Positions 46,379 through 54,873 of a DNA stretch of 64,000 nucleotides are shown here, piece by piece. The position numbers and the translations under genes are program-made. Each line of letters opens with the position of its first letter. Within the stretch, counting starts at the first letter, position 1. The notes beneath the pieces were generated by a model. The model saw nothing but the letters and a program-made list of their open reading frames with translations, was not told the origin of the DNA and searched no databases. The stretch is from Mycolicibacterium sediminis (GTDB taxonomy: Bacteria; Actinomycetota; Actinomycetes; Mycobacteriales; Mycobacteriaceae): positions 2,170,001 through 2,234,000 of the forward strand of contig NZ_AP022588.1 in NCBI RefSeq assembly GCF_010731735.1. The letters run 5' to 3'.

Positions 46379-47590
46379 GTGGACGGTCGTACGACACCGC
46401 AGGCGGGAACTCCGGCCGGAATGCGTGCGCTCAACCAACGCCTGGTGCTCGACCGCCTGCGCGACCACGGCGAGGCCACGCGCCCGGAGATCGCCACCCG
46501 CACGGGACTCTCCAAACCGACCGTGGGACAGGCACTCCTGGACCTCGAGCAGCACGGTCTGGTCCGGGCGATCGGCCGACGGGCGGACCGGCCCGGCCGC
46601 GCGGCAGTCGTCTACCGCTCCGCGCCGGACGCCGGGCACATCGTCGGCGTCGACATCGGCCGTCGCGTGCTGCACGTCGCGGTCGCCGATCTCGACGGCG
46701 CCGTCGTCGCGCGCATCGAGCAGCCCAACCGCAGCAGGTCGGGCGCCACGCTGGTCCGCACCGTCGGCGACGCCGTCGACCGGGCGATCGCCGAGGCGGG
46801 ACTCGTCGCCGCCGACATCGTGGTGACCGTCCTCGGGACCCCCGGCATCCCTGACCCCGCGACCGGCAGCGTGCACCGCTCGCCGAACCTGCCCGGCTGG
46901 GAGCGGCGCGGCCTGCTGGGCGAGCTGACCGAGCTGCTCGAACGGGGTGGCTCGACCGTCGTCGTGGAGAACGACGCCAATCTCTGCGCGGTCGGCGAGC
47001 ACGCGCGTGGGGCCGCCCAGGGCGTCGACGTGGTGGCGTGCCTGACCGTTGGTACGGGCATCGGCATGGGAATTCTGCTCGACGGCAGGCTCTTTCGCGG
47101 CGCCCACGGTGCCGCCGGTGAGATCGCCGACCTGCCCTACGGCCGCGTGCCGGCGGGGGTGGCGGCGCACCGTCCCGGTCCGGTCGAGGTGGTGGCCGCC
47201 GGTGACGCGGTGGTGACGGCGGCACGCGACGCCGGCCTCGATTTGCCGTCCGCCAAGGCCGTGTTCGACGCGGCCCGCGCAGGCGACGAGCGCGCCGCGT
47301 CGATCGTCGCAGACGAGGCGTCGACGTTGGCGCGCGTCGTCGCCGTGGTCACCGCCGTCCTCGACCCGGGACTGATCGTCCTGGCCGGCGGGATCGGCCG
47401 CAACGTCGACCTGCTCGCCGAGCCGATGCGCCGCGAACTCGCACAGACCATCCCGGTGGTGCCCGACATCGTCGGAGGAAGCCTGGGGGACGACGCCGTC
47501 CTCGTCGGCGCGATCGCCACCGCCAAGGGCACGGCCTGGGACCTGGTGTTCGATCGCCGCGTCCTCGGCCGGTCCGGGTCCGACTCGTAG
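46379..47590 (+). CDS. ROK family transcriptional regulator
   Basis: This 403-residue protein has an N-terminal winged helix (RDHGEATRPEIATRTGLSKP then TVGQALLDLEQHGLV) and a sugar-kinase-like ROK domain: IVGVDIGRRVLHVAVADLDG, VENDANLCAVGEHARG, and GTGIGMGILLDGRLFRGAHG followed by GEIADLPYGR. The usual zinc-binding Cys cluster after GAAGEI is absent (the region reads VPAGVAAHRPGPVEVV), which argues for a regulator without that zinc site. The start GTG has GACGGGAGGTGCCAC in front. NagB follows after 19 bases, so it likely controls amino-sugar use. Confidence 0.9.
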   Translation: MDGRTTPQAGTPAGMRALNQRLVLDRLRDHGEATRPEIATRTGLSKPTVGQALLDLEQHGLVRAIGRRADRPGRAAVVYRSAPDAGHIVGVDIGRRVLHVAVADLDGAVVARIEQPNRSRSGATLVRTVGDAVDRAIAEAGLVAADIVVTVLGTPGIPDPATGSVHRSPNLPGWERRGLLGELTELLERGGSTVVVENDANLCAVGEHARGAAQGVDVVACLTVGTGIGMGILLDGRLFRGAHGAAGEIADLPYGRVPAGVAAHRPGPVEVVAAGDAVVTAARDAGLDLPSAKAVFDAARAGDERAASIVADEASTLARVVAVVTAVLDPGLIVLAGGIGRNVDLLAEPMRRELAQTIPVVPDIVGGSLGDDAVLVGAIATAKGTAWDLVFDRRVLGRSGSDS

Positions 47591-47609
47591 CACTCAGGGG
47601 AAGCGAACA

Positions 47610-48377
47610 GTGGAAGTCATCATCGAGTCCGACGACGCCGCATGCGGCGTCACCGTCGCCGACGTCTTCGATCGCGCGGTCCGGTCCGGCGCCCGCGTCC
47701 TCGGATTGGCGACCGGCTCGTCACCGCTGTCGGTGTATCGCGAGCTGATCCGCCGCCATCGCGAGGAGGGGCTGAGTTTCGCTGCGGCGCAGGCGTTCCT
47801 GCTCGACGAATACGTCGGCCTGCCGAAGGGGCATCCCCAGTCCTACGCGCACGTGATCCGTACGGAGTTCACCGACCACGTCGACGTCGATCCCGCGCGG
47901 GTGCAGGGCCCGGACGGTTGGGCCGACGACGTGTTCGCGGCCGCGGACCGCTACGACGCGATGCTCCGCGACGAGGGGCCGGTCGACGTGCAGCTGCTCG
48001 GCATCGGCGTCAACGGGCACATCGGGTTCAACGAACCGGGCTCGTCGCTCGGTTCGCGGACCCGCGTGACGACGCTGACCGAGCAGACCCGCCGGGACAA
48101 CGCCCGCTTCTTCGACGGCATCGACGAGGTGCCACGCCACGTCATCACCCAGGGCCTCGGCACGATCAGCTCGGCCCGGCACCTGGTGCTGATCGCCACG
48201 GGTGGGCACAAGGCGGAGGCGGTCGCCGCGGCGGTCGAGGGCCCGCTCACCGCGAGCTGCCCGGCGTCGGTCCTGCAGCTGCACCCGCACGTCACGGTCG
48301 TCGTCGACGAGGCGGCGGCGGCCCGGCTGACGAACGCGGACTTCTACCGCTACGCCCGCGAGAACCGGCCGCGCTGA
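47610..48377 (+). CDS. nagB: Glucosamine-6-phosphate deaminase (NagB)
   Basis: This 255-residue enzyme converts glucosamine 6-phosphate to fructose 6-phosphate and ammonia. It shows LGLATGSSPLSVYREL (phosphate loop), FLLDEYVGLP with the catalytic Asp, GIGVNGHIGFNEPGSS with the active-site His, and SSARHLVLIATGGHKAEA. GTG 47610 has CAGGGGAAGCG before it. It is in an operon with the ROK regulator. No NagA (deacetylase) or sugar phosphotransferase gene lies nearby, so free glucosamine or another route may supply the substrate. Confidence 0.93.
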   Translation: MEVIIESDDAACGVTVADVFDRAVRSGARVLGLATGSSPLSVYRELIRRHREEGLSFAAAQAFLLDEYVGLPKGHPQSYAHVIRTEFTDHVDVDPARVQGPDGWADDVFAAADRYDAMLRDEGPVDVQLLGIGVNGHIGFNEPGSSLGSRTRVTTLTEQTRRDNARFFDGIDEVPRHVITQGLGTISSARHLVLIATGGHKAEAVAAAVEGPLTASCPASVLQLHPHVTVVVDEAAAARLTNADFYRYARENRPR

Positions 48378-48383
48378 CCCCTC

Positions 48384-48445
48384 CGCCGAGACTGCGGTGA
48401 GATCGACTTTTCAGCGAAAGAGTCGACGTCACCGCAGTTTCGGCG
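48384..48445. terminator. Long hairpin between nagB and the NCS1 permease gene, family B
   Basis: Arms of about 28 bases (48384-48411 and 48417-48445) with few mismatches enclose a 5-base loop. The arm starts CGCCGAGACTGCGGTGA and goes on to TCGACTTT. It overlaps the end of the permease gene (stop 48429) and follows the nagB stop by seven bases. Confidence 0.75.
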
Positions 48446-49901
48446 TAACCAGGTCGGGCTGCCTGTCGTACCCGCCCATCCCGAGCGGTTGCACGACCAG
48501 TCGCGTCAACAGGTAGTGCGCCAGCCCGGCGACGAGGAAGGCGGGGATCGAGGCGGTGGTGTAGCGGAACAGCGCACTGGGTTCGTACGACACCGGGTTC
48601 AGAAGCAGCGAGTACGTCGCCGCGCCGGCCGCGATCGCGACGAAGGCGGCGACGTTGACGCCCCTCCAGTAGCCGTAGCGGGACTCGCCGTACGGCAGGA
48701 ACAGGTCGCGCACGTGTAGTCGGCGCCCCCGCAGGATGAAGTAGTCGACCAGTTGGACCGCGCACAGCGGCGCGAGAACGATGGCGCCCCAGGACAGGAA
48801 GCGGCCGTAGTTATCGTAGACGGCGGCGGGGAAGAAGACGAGGATCGCGGCCGGGCCGAGGATGACGGCGATCAGCCACGGCCACGCGGCCATGCGGAAC
48901 ACCCGGCCGCCACCGCCCTTGAGTGCCACCATCGACGCGTAGCCCTGGGACAGGATGGCCGTGACGTTGGCCAGGCAGACGATGACGAGCGCCACCACGC
49001 CGATGCCGGCGCCGGCGAGCGGGATGAACCACTGGGTGGGTTCCTCGACCTGCAGCGACAGCGCCGCCAGCGCACCGACGATCGCGGCGATGACCGACGC
49101 CCCGAAGATGCCCATCCAGTTGGGCCAGTAGCCCGCCCGCGAGGTGCGGCTCAGGCGGGCGAGGTTGCCGATGTTGGGCCACCAGGCGAACCCGCCGGCG
49201 ATGTTCAGTTCGATCGCGATGAGGAAGCTGAGATGGCCGTCGTCGCTGACGCCGCCCAGCGGTTCCAGCGCGGCGAGTTCGGACCAGGTGTTGTTGGTGA
49301 AGACGATGACGACGATGCCGACGAGGATCACCATCAGCATCGGCGCGATGACCCGGCAGACCGCCTCGACCGAGACGGGCCCGCGGGCCAGGATGAGGCA
49401 CGACACGATGATCGCCACTAGGGCGAGAAGGCTGGCGGCGGTGCCGGTTTCGGACAGTTCGACGCCGAGGAGCTGGTTCGCGACGGTCACCAGGCCGTGG
49501 CCGAACATGATCGCCAGCACCGCCGACCACGCCGCGGCCAGCACGGTGGAGACGGTGACCATGACCAGCCGGGCGCCGTTCTCGCCGAAGACGCTGCGCA
49601 GCCCGACGAACTGCTCGATGCCGTATTTCACCGACGGCAGGCACGGCGCGAGCGCGACCAGCAGCACGCTGATCCCGTAGCCGATGACGATCGACGCGAT
49701 GGCCTGGACGACGCCGACGTAGTAGGCGACGGCCGCGCCCTGCAGGAACGCCCAGGTGGCGACGGCGAGGCCCATGTTGACCCAGGAGTGCTGCCAGAAT
49801 CCCCAGATCCGCTCGCGGGGGAGCAGTGGCAGTTCGGTGAGCGTGGCGTCGAAGGCCTCCTCGACCGGCGCGCCCTTGCCGCGGCGCAGGAGATGGGTCA
49901 T
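48429..49901 (-). CDS. NCS1 family permease (nucleobase/allantoin/thiamine type)
   Basis: This 490-residue membrane protein has twelve likely helices. The NCS1 pattern is visible in GFWQHSWVNMGLAVATWAFL, IGYGISVLLVALAPCLPSVK and GGFAWWPNIGNLARLSRTSR. NCS1 carriers import nucleobases, hydantoins, allantoin or vitamins with sodium or protons; the substrate here is open. ATG 49901 overlaps the stop of a 54-residue membrane protein (TGATG), so both are translated together. An operator-like site shared with the amine oxidase and tetR lies upstream of that small gene. Confidence 0.9.
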   Translation of the reverse strand: MTHLLRRGKGAPVEEAFDATLTELPLLPRERIWGFWQHSWVNMGLAVATWAFLQGAAVAYYVGVVQAIASIVIGYGISVLLVALAPCLPSVKYGIEQFVGLRSVFGENGARLVMVTVSTVLAAAWSAVLAIMFGHGLVTVANQLLGVELSETGTAASLLALVAIIVSCLILARGPVSVEAVCRVIAPMLMVILVGIVVIVFTNNTWSELAALEPLGGVSDDGHLSFLIAIELNIAGGFAWWPNIGNLARLSRTSRAGYWPNWMGIFGASVIAAIVGALAALSLQVEEPTQWFIPLAGAGIGVVALVIVCLANVTAILSQGYASMVALKGGGGRVFRMAAWPWLIAVILGPAAILVFFPAAVYDNYGRFLSWGAIVLAPLCAVQLVDYFILRGRRLHVRDLFLPYGESRYGYWRGVNVAAFVAIAAGAATYSLLLNPVSYEPSALFRYTTASIPAFLVAGLAHYLLTRLVVQPLGMGGYDRQPDLVTPKLR

Positions 49902-50065
49902 CAGTACGCCCACCAGGTCAGCGCGACGATCGCGACGGCCAGCGAGATCACGGCGATCAGGAAGTCGCGCAGCGGCAGGTCGGGCACGGCGATCGTCGAC
50001 CCGTCGGGGTTGTCGATCAGCGCGAGCCGTTCCCGGAGTTCCCGGTCGAAGGTGGCGTCGTCCAT
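49901..50065 (-). CDS. 54-residue membrane protein coupled to the NCS1 permease
   Basis: ATG 50065 opens a frame that encodes a polar N-terminus (MDDATFDRELRERLALIDNP), PDLPLRDF, and one C-terminal helix, LIAVISLAVAIVALTWWAY. Its TGA overlaps the ATG of the permease. It is under the usual size cut-off but has coding codon use and the coupling arrangement expected of a small partner subunit of a transporter. No family is recognised. Confidence 0.7.
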   Translation of the reverse strand: MDDATFDRELRERLALIDNPDGSTIAVPDLPLRDFLIAVISLAVAIVALTWWAY

Positions 50066-50079
50066 CGCAAACCCCATTC

Positions 50080-50096
50080 TTGATTGGCGGATCAGT
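50080..50096. promoter_or_regulatory. Operator-like site O1 (permease side)
   Basis: TTGATTGGCGGATCAGT matches the consensus TTGAYYGGCNNRTCAGT shared with sites at 50159 and 54810. On the minus strand it overlaps a plausible -10 TAAACT (50099-50094) that is 17 bases from GTGACG (50122-50117), so binding would block transcription of the 54-residue gene and permease. Confidence 0.6.
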
Positions 50097-50158
50097 TTAC
50101 TTTAGCTTGTGGCCGCCGTCACGTTCTGTCAAGCGACCGAATCAGGTCACCAAAATAC

Positions 50159-50175
50159 TTGACTGGCGAGTCAGT
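50159..50175 (+). promoter_or_regulatory. Operator-like site O2 and amine oxidase promoter
   Basis: TTGACTGGCGAGTCAGT has TGACT/AGTCA arms around GGCG. Its first six bases form a -35 (TTGACT) exactly 17 bases before TAACGT (50182-50187), a mycobacterial-type -10. The expected start site falls at about 50195, the A of an ATG. Confidence 0.6.
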
Positions 50176-50194
50176 TATGAATAACGTCGTTGGC

Positions 50195-51574
50195 ATGACC
50201 CGCGTCACGCTCCCGCCGAAGGCCACCGTCGTGGTCGTCGGAGCCGGGTACGCCGGCCTCTCCGCAGCCCTCGCGCTGCTCGACGAAGACGTCGACGTGC
50301 TGGTGCTCGAGGGTTCGGACCGCGTCGGTGGACGGGTGCTGTCCGAGCAGGTCGACGGTGATCTCGTCGTCGATCACGGCGGCCAGTGGGTGGGTCCCAC
50401 GCAGACCCGATTCCTCGCGGCCGCAGAGCGATTCGGCTGCGCCACGTTCCCGACCTACAACTCCGGCGACCACCTCGAGCTGTGGGCCGACGGCGTCTGC
50501 CGGCCCTTCCGCGGCGCCGGTCCGGACGATGCCCCCGGCGTCGACGCCTACGTGGCCGCCGCCGACGTCATCGACGAGATGGCCGCGACGATCGACCTGG
50601 ACGATCCGACCGCCCATCCTCGGCTGGCGGAATGGGACTCCGAGACGGTGCAGTCCTACGTCGACCGCACGGTCGCCGACGAGGACGCACGCCTGCGCCT
50701 CGCCCTCGCCGTGCAGGGCGTGTGGACGGTCGAGCCACGGGACATCTCGGTGTTCCACCTGCTGTTCTACGTCGCCTCCGCCGGCGGCTTCGACCAGCTG
50801 ATGGAGACCGAGGGCTGCGCGCAGGAGCGACGCTTCACCGCGGGCGCCCAGTCGGTGGCACTCGCCATCGCCGGGCACCTCGGCGACCGGGTCGTCCTCG
50901 GCGCCCCCGTGCGGCACGTCGAGACCCTCGACGGCGGCGGCGTGCGCGTCGACACCGAGCGCGGGGAGATCCTTGCGGACCACGTCGTGATCGCCGCGTC
51001 TCCCGGTGCGGCCGTGCGCATCCGGTTCACCCCGCCGCTGCCGCAGTCGCGCAACCGGTGGATGGAGCGCACGCCCATGGGCGACGTCGCGAAGATCCAC
51101 ACCGTGTATGACACCCCGTTCTGGCGGGCCGACGGCCACTCCGGCGAGGCCACCGCCTACGGCGACAACGCGGTGGGCGTGGTCTTCGACAACTCACCCG
51201 ACGACGGAAGTGCGGGCGTCCTCGTGTCGTTCGTCTATGCCGACCGCCAACACCGGTGGGCAACGCTGTCCGAGCAGGAGCGCAGGGCCGACGTCCTGGC
51301 CACGCTCACCGCCATCTTCGGGGCCCGCGCGGGAAACCCGTTGCAGTACCTCGAGAAGATCTGGCCCGACGACGCCTGGGCGCACGGCGGGTACGCCGCC
51401 AATCCCGCGCCGGGCGTATGGACCGAACACGGCGCCACCGGCTGGCGCGCCGCCTGCGGCCCCGTGCACTGGGCCGGCACCGAGACCTCGAGCGTGTGGA
51501 ACGGCTACGTCGACGGCGCCATCGCCTCCGGCCAGCGCGCCGCGGCCGAGATCACGACGGCGCTGCGGTCATGA
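50195..51574 (+). CDS. Flavin-dependent amine oxidase
   Basis: This 459-residue protein of the monoamine/putrescine oxidase family has the FAD fold ATVVVVGAGYAGLSAALALL, the GG motif DRVGGRVLSEQ, HGGQWVGPTQ, and the C-terminal FAD/aromatic-cage segment WAGTETSSVWNGYVDGAIAS. It would oxidise an amine to an aldehyde plus ammonia and hydrogen peroxide. ATG 50195 is preferred because the predicted transcription start falls on it (leaderless); ATG 50177 is in frame but lies inside the promoter. The stop overlaps the next start (ATGA), forming an operon with CoA-ligase and acyl-CoA dehydrogenase genes. Confidence 0.9.
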   Translation: MTRVTLPPKATVVVVGAGYAGLSAALALLDEDVDVLVLEGSDRVGGRVLSEQVDGDLVVDHGGQWVGPTQTRFLAAAERFGCATFPTYNSGDHLELWADGVCRPFRGAGPDDAPGVDAYVAAADVIDEMAATIDLDDPTAHPRLAEWDSETVQSYVDRTVADEDARLRLALAVQGVWTVEPRDISVFHLLFYVASAGGFDQLMETEGCAQERRFTAGAQSVALAIAGHLGDRVVLGAPVRHVETLDGGGVRVDTERGEILADHVVIAASPGAAVRIRFTPPLPQSRNRWMERTPMGDVAKIHTVYDTPFWRADGHSGEATAYGDNAVGVVFDNSPDDGSAGVLVSFVYADRQHRWATLSEQERRADVLATLTAIFGARAGNPLQYLEKIWPDDAWAHGGYAANPAPGVWTEHGATGWRAACGPVHWAGTETSSVWNGYVDGAIASGQRAAAEITTALRS

Positions 51575-53625
51575 CGATGAACCTCACCCGGCCGTCGACG
51601 GACCTCGCCGTCTTCCACGATCCCGCCTCGGTGGCCGTCGTCGGAGCCTCCGAGGATCCCACCAAGTGGGGCTACTGGCTGGCATCCGGCGCGCTGACCG
51701 GTGCGCACCGGCGCCGAATCTCGTTGGTCAACAGCCGAACCGCCACGGTGCTCGGCCAGCCCTGCGTCCCCAGTGTCTCCGCGCTGGACGAAACCCCGGA
51801 CCTCGTCGCGCTCTGCGTTCCGGCCGGTCACGTCGACGCCGTGGTCGACGAGTCCCTCGACCGCGGCGTGCGCGGCTTCCTCGGGATCACCGCGGGCGTT
51901 GCCGACGATGCCGCCCTCGCGCGCCGGATCACGGCCGGCGGAGCCCGACTCGTCGGCACCAACAGCCTCGGCATCTACGACGCCACCACCGACCTCCAAC
52001 TCATGTGGGGCAGCCCGACGCCTGGCCCGCTGGCCATCGTCTCGCAGAGCGGGCAACTCGGCTCGGAACTGATGGCCCTCGGGCGCAGGCACGGCGTCGG
52101 GGTGTCCCGATTCGTCTCGATCGGCAACCAATCCGACGTCGCCGCAAAGGAACTGCTCGCCGACCTCGCTGCACACGACGCCACCCGCGTGATCGCCCTG
52201 TACCTGGAGAGCTTCACCGACGGCGAGGCGCTCTTCGACACGCTCGACGGCCTGCGCCGGGCGGGCAAGCCGACGGTGCTGCTGACCGTCGGAGCCAGCG
52301 CCGCGAGTTCGCGACTGGCCCGGACGCACACCGGCTCGCTGACGTCGTCGCTCGACGTCGTCGACGCCGCCTGCCGCGCCGCAGGAGTGATCCGGGTCGA
52401 CACTCCCAGCGACGTCGTGGACGTCGCCCGCACGCTGCTCGCGGTGCCGACCCTTCGCGGCCGCCGCGTCGGGATCGTCGGGGACAGCGGCGGGCAGAGC
52501 GCCATCGCCGCCGACGTGGCCGCCGCCGCCGGACTGACGGTGCCGCCGTTCCCCGTAGCGCTCACCGCGGACCTCGAGGCCGCGCTGCCCGCCGGCGCCG
52601 CGTGCGGCAACCCCGTCGATCTGGCCGGCGCGGGCGAGCGCGATCTGCAGAACTACGCGACGTTCGTCGAACGCGTGATCGTCGACGGCGTAGTGGACGC
52701 GGTGGTGATGACGGGCTACTTCGGCTGCTACGGCGAGGACACCCCGTCCCTGGCCGACACCGAGCTGTCGGTCGCCGAGCGCCTCGGCGCGGTGGCACGC
52801 GACACCGGCGTGCCCGTGCTCGTCCACACCATGGCACCGGAGTCCGCGACCGCCCGGGTGCTCGAGCAGCATGGCGTCCCGTCGTTCGACCGCATCGAAT
52901 CGGCGATGCGTGCGCTCGCGGCGATCGGTTCCGTCGAGACGCCACGCCGGGATCCCAAGCGGGTCAACACGTCTACCGCGCCTGTCGCGCCCGGCTACTG
53001 GGCCGCCCGCGCGGTCCTGGCCGACGCGGGCGTCGCCTTCCCGCCAGGTGTCCTGGTCCGGTCCGCCGCCGACCTCGCCGAGGCGACGCGCCTGAACGCG
53101 CCGTTCGTCCTCAAGGCCGGATGGCTCGAGCACAAGAGCGAAGTCGGCGGTGTTCGAACGAATCTCGCTAGCGCTGAGCAGTTGTCGGCCGCCTTCGAGG
53201 ACATGTGCCACCGGCTCGGTGCGGGCGACTACGTCGTCGAGAAACAGGACACCCGCGGCGACGCCGTGGAGATCCTCGTCGCCGGGCGACGGGACCCACA
53301 GCTTGGTCCCATGATCGTCGTCGGGGCCGGTGGCACCGAGACCGAGATCCACCAGGACGTCCGGATGGAGCGCGCGCCGGTATCGCATGCCATGGCGACG
53401 TCCATGCTCGATGGTTTGCGATGCGCACCGCTGCTGCACGGCTTTCGCGGCCGCCCGCCCGTCGACGTGGACGCGCTCGCAAAACTGATCGTGTCGGTGT
53501 CCCACCTCGTCGCCCAACGCCCCGACATCGCCGAGGTCGAACTGAACCCGGTGCGAGTCACCCCGACCGGCGCCCTCGCCGTCGACGGACTCGTCGTCGG
53601 GAACGACCAGCCCAACCGCACCTAA
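51571..53625 (+). CDS. ADP-forming acyl-CoA ligase (acetate-CoA ligase family)
   Basis: This is a 684-residue fused alpha-beta NDP-forming acyl-CoA synthetase. The CoA-binding domain starts PASVAVVGASEDPTKWGYWL, the succinyl-CoA-ligase-like domain has GPLAIVSQSGQLGSELMALG and RTHTGSLTS, and a C-terminal ATP-grasp domain runs from about residue 465 (YWAARAVLADAGVAFPPGVL, PFVLKAGWLEHKSEVGGVRT, VEILVAGRRDPQLGPMIVVG, EVELNPVRV). It would activate the acid made from the amine. ATG 51571 overlaps the amine oxidase stop (ATGA). Confidence 0.88.
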   Translation: MTMNLTRPSTDLAVFHDPASVAVVGASEDPTKWGYWLASGALTGAHRRRISLVNSRTATVLGQPCVPSVSALDETPDLVALCVPAGHVDAVVDESLDRGVRGFLGITAGVADDAALARRITAGGARLVGTNSLGIYDATTDLQLMWGSPTPGPLAIVSQSGQLGSELMALGRRHGVGVSRFVSIGNQSDVAAKELLADLAAHDATRVIALYLESFTDGEALFDTLDGLRRAGKPTVLLTVGASAASSRLARTHTGSLTSSLDVVDAACRAAGVIRVDTPSDVVDVARTLLAVPTLRGRRVGIVGDSGGQSAIAADVAAAAGLTVPPFPVALTADLEAALPAGAACGNPVDLAGAGERDLQNYATFVERVIVDGVVDAVVMTGYFGCYGEDTPSLADTELSVAERLGAVARDTGVPVLVHTMAPESATARVLEQHGVPSFDRIESAMRALAAIGSVETPRRDPKRVNTSTAPVAPGYWAARAVLADAGVAFPPGVLVRSAADLAEATRLNAPFVLKAGWLEHKSEVGGVRTNLASAEQLSAAFEDMCHRLGAGDYVVEKQDTRGDAVEILVAGRRDPQLGPMIVVGAGGTETEIHQDVRMERAPVSHAMATSMLDGLRCAPLLHGFRGRPPVDVDALAKLIVSVSHLVAQRPDIAEVELNPVRVTPTGALAVDGLVVGNDQPNRT

Positions 53626-53646
53626 ACCCAACTTCGAGGAGACGAC

Positions 53647-54807
53647 ATGTCCACCACCAACATCCCGTCCTGGCCGCTCACCGACGAGCAGCGCCAGATC
53701 GTCGACCTGTGCCACGACTTCGCGGCCAAGGAGATCCGTCCGCGCGGCCGCGAGGTCGACGAGGCCGACGTCGTCACCCCGGTCGACATCTTCGACAAGG
53801 CCGCGGCCGTGGGCATCACCGACTTCATGATCCCCGAGGAGTTCGGCGGCGGTGGGTTCACCGACGTCTTCACACAGTGCCTGGTGCAGGAGGAGCTGTG
53901 CTGGGGTGACCCGGGCATCGGGAACCTGGTGTGCTCCAACGGCTTCTTCTCCGATCCCATCATGGTCCTGGGTACCGAGGAGCAGAAGAAGCGGTGGCTG
54001 ACGCCGCTGACCGGACCGAAGGCCGTGATGACCTCGCTGGCCACCACCGAGCCCGAGTCCGGTTCGGACGCCGCGTCGATTGTCACCACCGCCACCCGCG
54101 TCGAGGGCGGCTACCGCATCAGCGGGCAGAAGGCGTGGATCTCCAACGCCGGCACCGCCGAGTTCTACGTGGTCTTCGCCAAGACCGACAGCACCAAGCG
54201 CTCGGGCGGCATCTCGGCGTTCCTGCTCGAGAAGGACACCGAGGGGCTGACGTTCGGCCCGCCGATGAAGAAGATGGGCCAACGCGCCATCGTGTGCCGC
54301 GAGATCTTCCTCGACGACGTGTTCGTGCCCGAAGAGGACCGGCTCGGCGAGGAGGGGCAGGGCTTCTACGGCCTGATGGGCACCTTCGACATCTCGCGGG
54401 TGGTACTCGGGGCCGCCGCGGTCGGGGCGGCGCGCGCCGCCTATGAGTACGCGCTCGAATACGCGAAGACGCGCAAGCAGTTCGGCGTCCCGATCATCGA
54501 GCACCAGGCCGTCGCGTTCCGGCTGGCCGACATGGCCACGCGCATCGAAGCGGCCCGGCTGCTCGTCCTGCACGCCGCACGCATCATCGACAGCGGCGCA
54601 CCGGCGCGCGGCATTGCGGCGATGGCGAAGCTCACGGCGTCGGAGACGGCCATGTTCGTCACCCACGCCGCGGTGCAGACGCTCGGCGGCTGGGGCTACT
54701 CGCGCGAGTACCCGGTCGAGCAGTGGATGCGCGACGCCAAGCTCGAGGAGATCGAAGAGGGCACCTCCGACATCATGAAGCTGGTGATCTCCCGCAACCT
54801 GGGTTGA
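53647..54807 (+). CDS. Acyl-CoA dehydrogenase
   Basis: This 386-residue FAD enzyme of the short/branched-chain type has ITDFMIPEEFGGGGFTDVFT, the flavin segment SLATTEPESGSDAASIVTTA, SGQKAWISNAGTAEFYVVFA, and at the end the catalytic Glu region EEIEEGTSDIMKLVISRNLG. It oxidises an acyl-CoA to the 2-enoyl-CoA, feeding beta-oxidation. It lies 21 bases after the CoA ligase gene with GAGGAGACGAC as ribosome site, and is the last gene of the amine oxidase operon before tetR. Confidence 0.92.
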   Translation: MSTTNIPSWPLTDEQRQIVDLCHDFAAKEIRPRGREVDEADVVTPVDIFDKAAAVGITDFMIPEEFGGGGFTDVFTQCLVQEELCWGDPGIGNLVCSNGFFSDPIMVLGTEEQKKRWLTPLTGPKAVMTSLATTEPESGSDAASIVTTATRVEGGYRISGQKAWISNAGTAEFYVVFAKTDSTKRSGGISAFLLEKDTEGLTFGPPMKKMGQRAIVCREIFLDDVFVPEEDRLGEEGQGFYGLMGTFDISRVVLGAAAVGAARAAYEYALEYAKTRKQFGVPIIEHQAVAFRLADMATRIEAARLLVLHAARIIDSGAPARGIAAMAKLTASETAMFVTHAAVQTLGGWGYSREYPVEQWMRDAKLEEIEEGTSDIMKLVISRNLG

Positions 54808-54809
54808 CG

Positions 54810-54826
54810 TTGATCGGCCCGTCAGT
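54810..54826 (+). promoter_or_regulatory. Operator-like site O3 and tetR promoter
   Basis: TTGATCGGCCCGTCAGT matches O1 and O2. TTGATC serves as -35, exactly 17 bases before TACGAT (54833-54838), the same layout as O2. An outer GGTTGAC/GTCAACC repeat surrounds it. Confidence 0.6.
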
Positions 54827-54873
54827 CAACCGTACGATCGGGGCCCAACAGCGTCAGCCGACCGGAGGGCCCG

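Noticed and set aside
50177..50194. ATG 50177 as the amine oxidase start
   Set aside because: It lies between the predicted -35 and -10 elements and has no ribosome site; ATG 50195 fits a leaderless start. Kept as the alternative.
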